A stretch of 64,000 nucleotides of DNA, from assembly GCA_031316115.1 (NCBI GenBank), contig JALDRC010000005.1:1-64000 (forward strand), written 5' to 3'. The notes beneath the pieces were generated by a model. It was not told the origin of the DNA. It worked only from the letters and a program-made list of their open reading frames with translations, and did not search any database. Shown piece after piece: positions 63,962-64,000 of the stretch; the stretch's first letter is position 1, and each line of letters starts with the position of its first letter. This DNA comes from Nitrososphaeraceae archaeon. Lineage in GTDB: Archaea; Thermoproteota; Nitrososphaeria; Nitrososphaerales; Nitrososphaeraceae. Position numbers and translations under genes: made by a program.

Positions 63962-64000
63962 ACTTGATAGAACCGTCTTCTAGGGTAGCTGTGTTGGATG
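63962..64000 (+). rRNA. possible partial 23S rRNA segment at window edge
   Basis: The last bases include a small hairpin (TAGAACCGTCTTCTA) followed by GGGTAGCTGTGTTGGATG. This resembles the conserved 23S domain VI stretch that reads GGGTAGCTA-GT-CGGA before the GATAA-CGCTGAAAGC motif in other organisms. The DNA before it is ordinary AT-rich spacer, so it is not a continuous 23S gene from the left. It may be a fragment, a split rRNA gene or chance. The window ends here. Confidence 0.25.

Noticed and set aside
1-64000. CRISPR arrays and tRNA genes
   Set aside because: No regularly spaced repeats and no complete tRNA cloverleaf pattern were seen by eye; small intron-containing tRNAs could be missed.

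Overview
The window looks like chromosomal DNA of an AT-rich member of the Nitrososphaeria (Thaumarchaeota), the ammonia-oxidizing archaeal lineage. A Nitrososphaerales or Nitrosocosmicus-like origin is my best inference, not something proven here. The archaeal markers are an archaeal-type DnaG, Dph2, translin, Hjc resolvase, an Sm-like protein, the archaeal RibL/RibK flavin enzymes, archaeal CobT, the two-subunit aconitase-X pair, an archaeal 7S/SRP RNA and a fused ADP-forming acyl-CoA synthetase. Many genes start with TTG or GTG, and several adjacent genes overlap by a few bases.

Left part (1-8.3 kb): small accessory proteins (PRC-barrel-like proteins, a 51-residue zinc ribbon, a winged-helix regulator, a nitroreductase), long AT-rich spacers and an intact-looking IS3-type element (5945-7347) with terminal repeats and a 3-bp target duplication. 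Next come a two-gene glyoxalase-fold dioxygenase/esterase unit (8.3-10.0 kb) and a Bat-like MoxR/DUF58/VWA/Gln-rich membrane operon (10.4-15.0 kb). These are followed by a secreted metallo-beta-lactamase-fold hydrolase, an aldo/keto reductase, a receiver domain lacking its phosphoacceptor Asp and a Hef-like helicase (15.5-22.3 kb).

Middle part (24-46 kb) is mostly core metabolism and information processing: phosphomevalonate dehydratase, LSm, IMP dehydrogenase, dihydropteroate synthase, Dph2, SRP RNA, a TtuA-type tRNA thiolase, an Lrp-type regulator, RibL, RibK, DnaG, TatA, glutamate dehydrogenase, an IscA-type protein, an ADP-forming acyl-CoA synthetase, translin, Hjc, NAD(P)HX epimerase, a glyoxalase-II-like hydrolase and CobT. 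An IS6-type element with perfect ends but a broken transposase lies at 34.05-34.77 kb. Three older remnants of the same family lie near 22.4, 33.5 and 46.5 kb.

Right part (46.8-64 kb): GlmS, a winged-helix protein with an S-layer-like module, ribosomal proteins S13 and S4, a four-gene operon with two different AAA-ATPase/VWA pairs, a decayed integrase, a secreted PepSY protein, a compact non-oxidative pentose phosphate operon including a transketolase-N/ribulose-phosphate 3-epimerase fusion, leucyl aminopeptidase, and 5S rRNA on the minus strand. The last 40 bases resemble a 23S rRNA segment but are cut by the window edge.

The most interesting items are the double AAA/VWA operon, the transketolase-epimerase fusion, an unassigned 67-nt hairpin RNA candidate at 25.72 kb, the pseudo-receiver, the tandem duplication over the start of the first moxR gene, and the IS6 family caught at several stages of decay. 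I found no CRISPR array, phage or complete tRNA gene.
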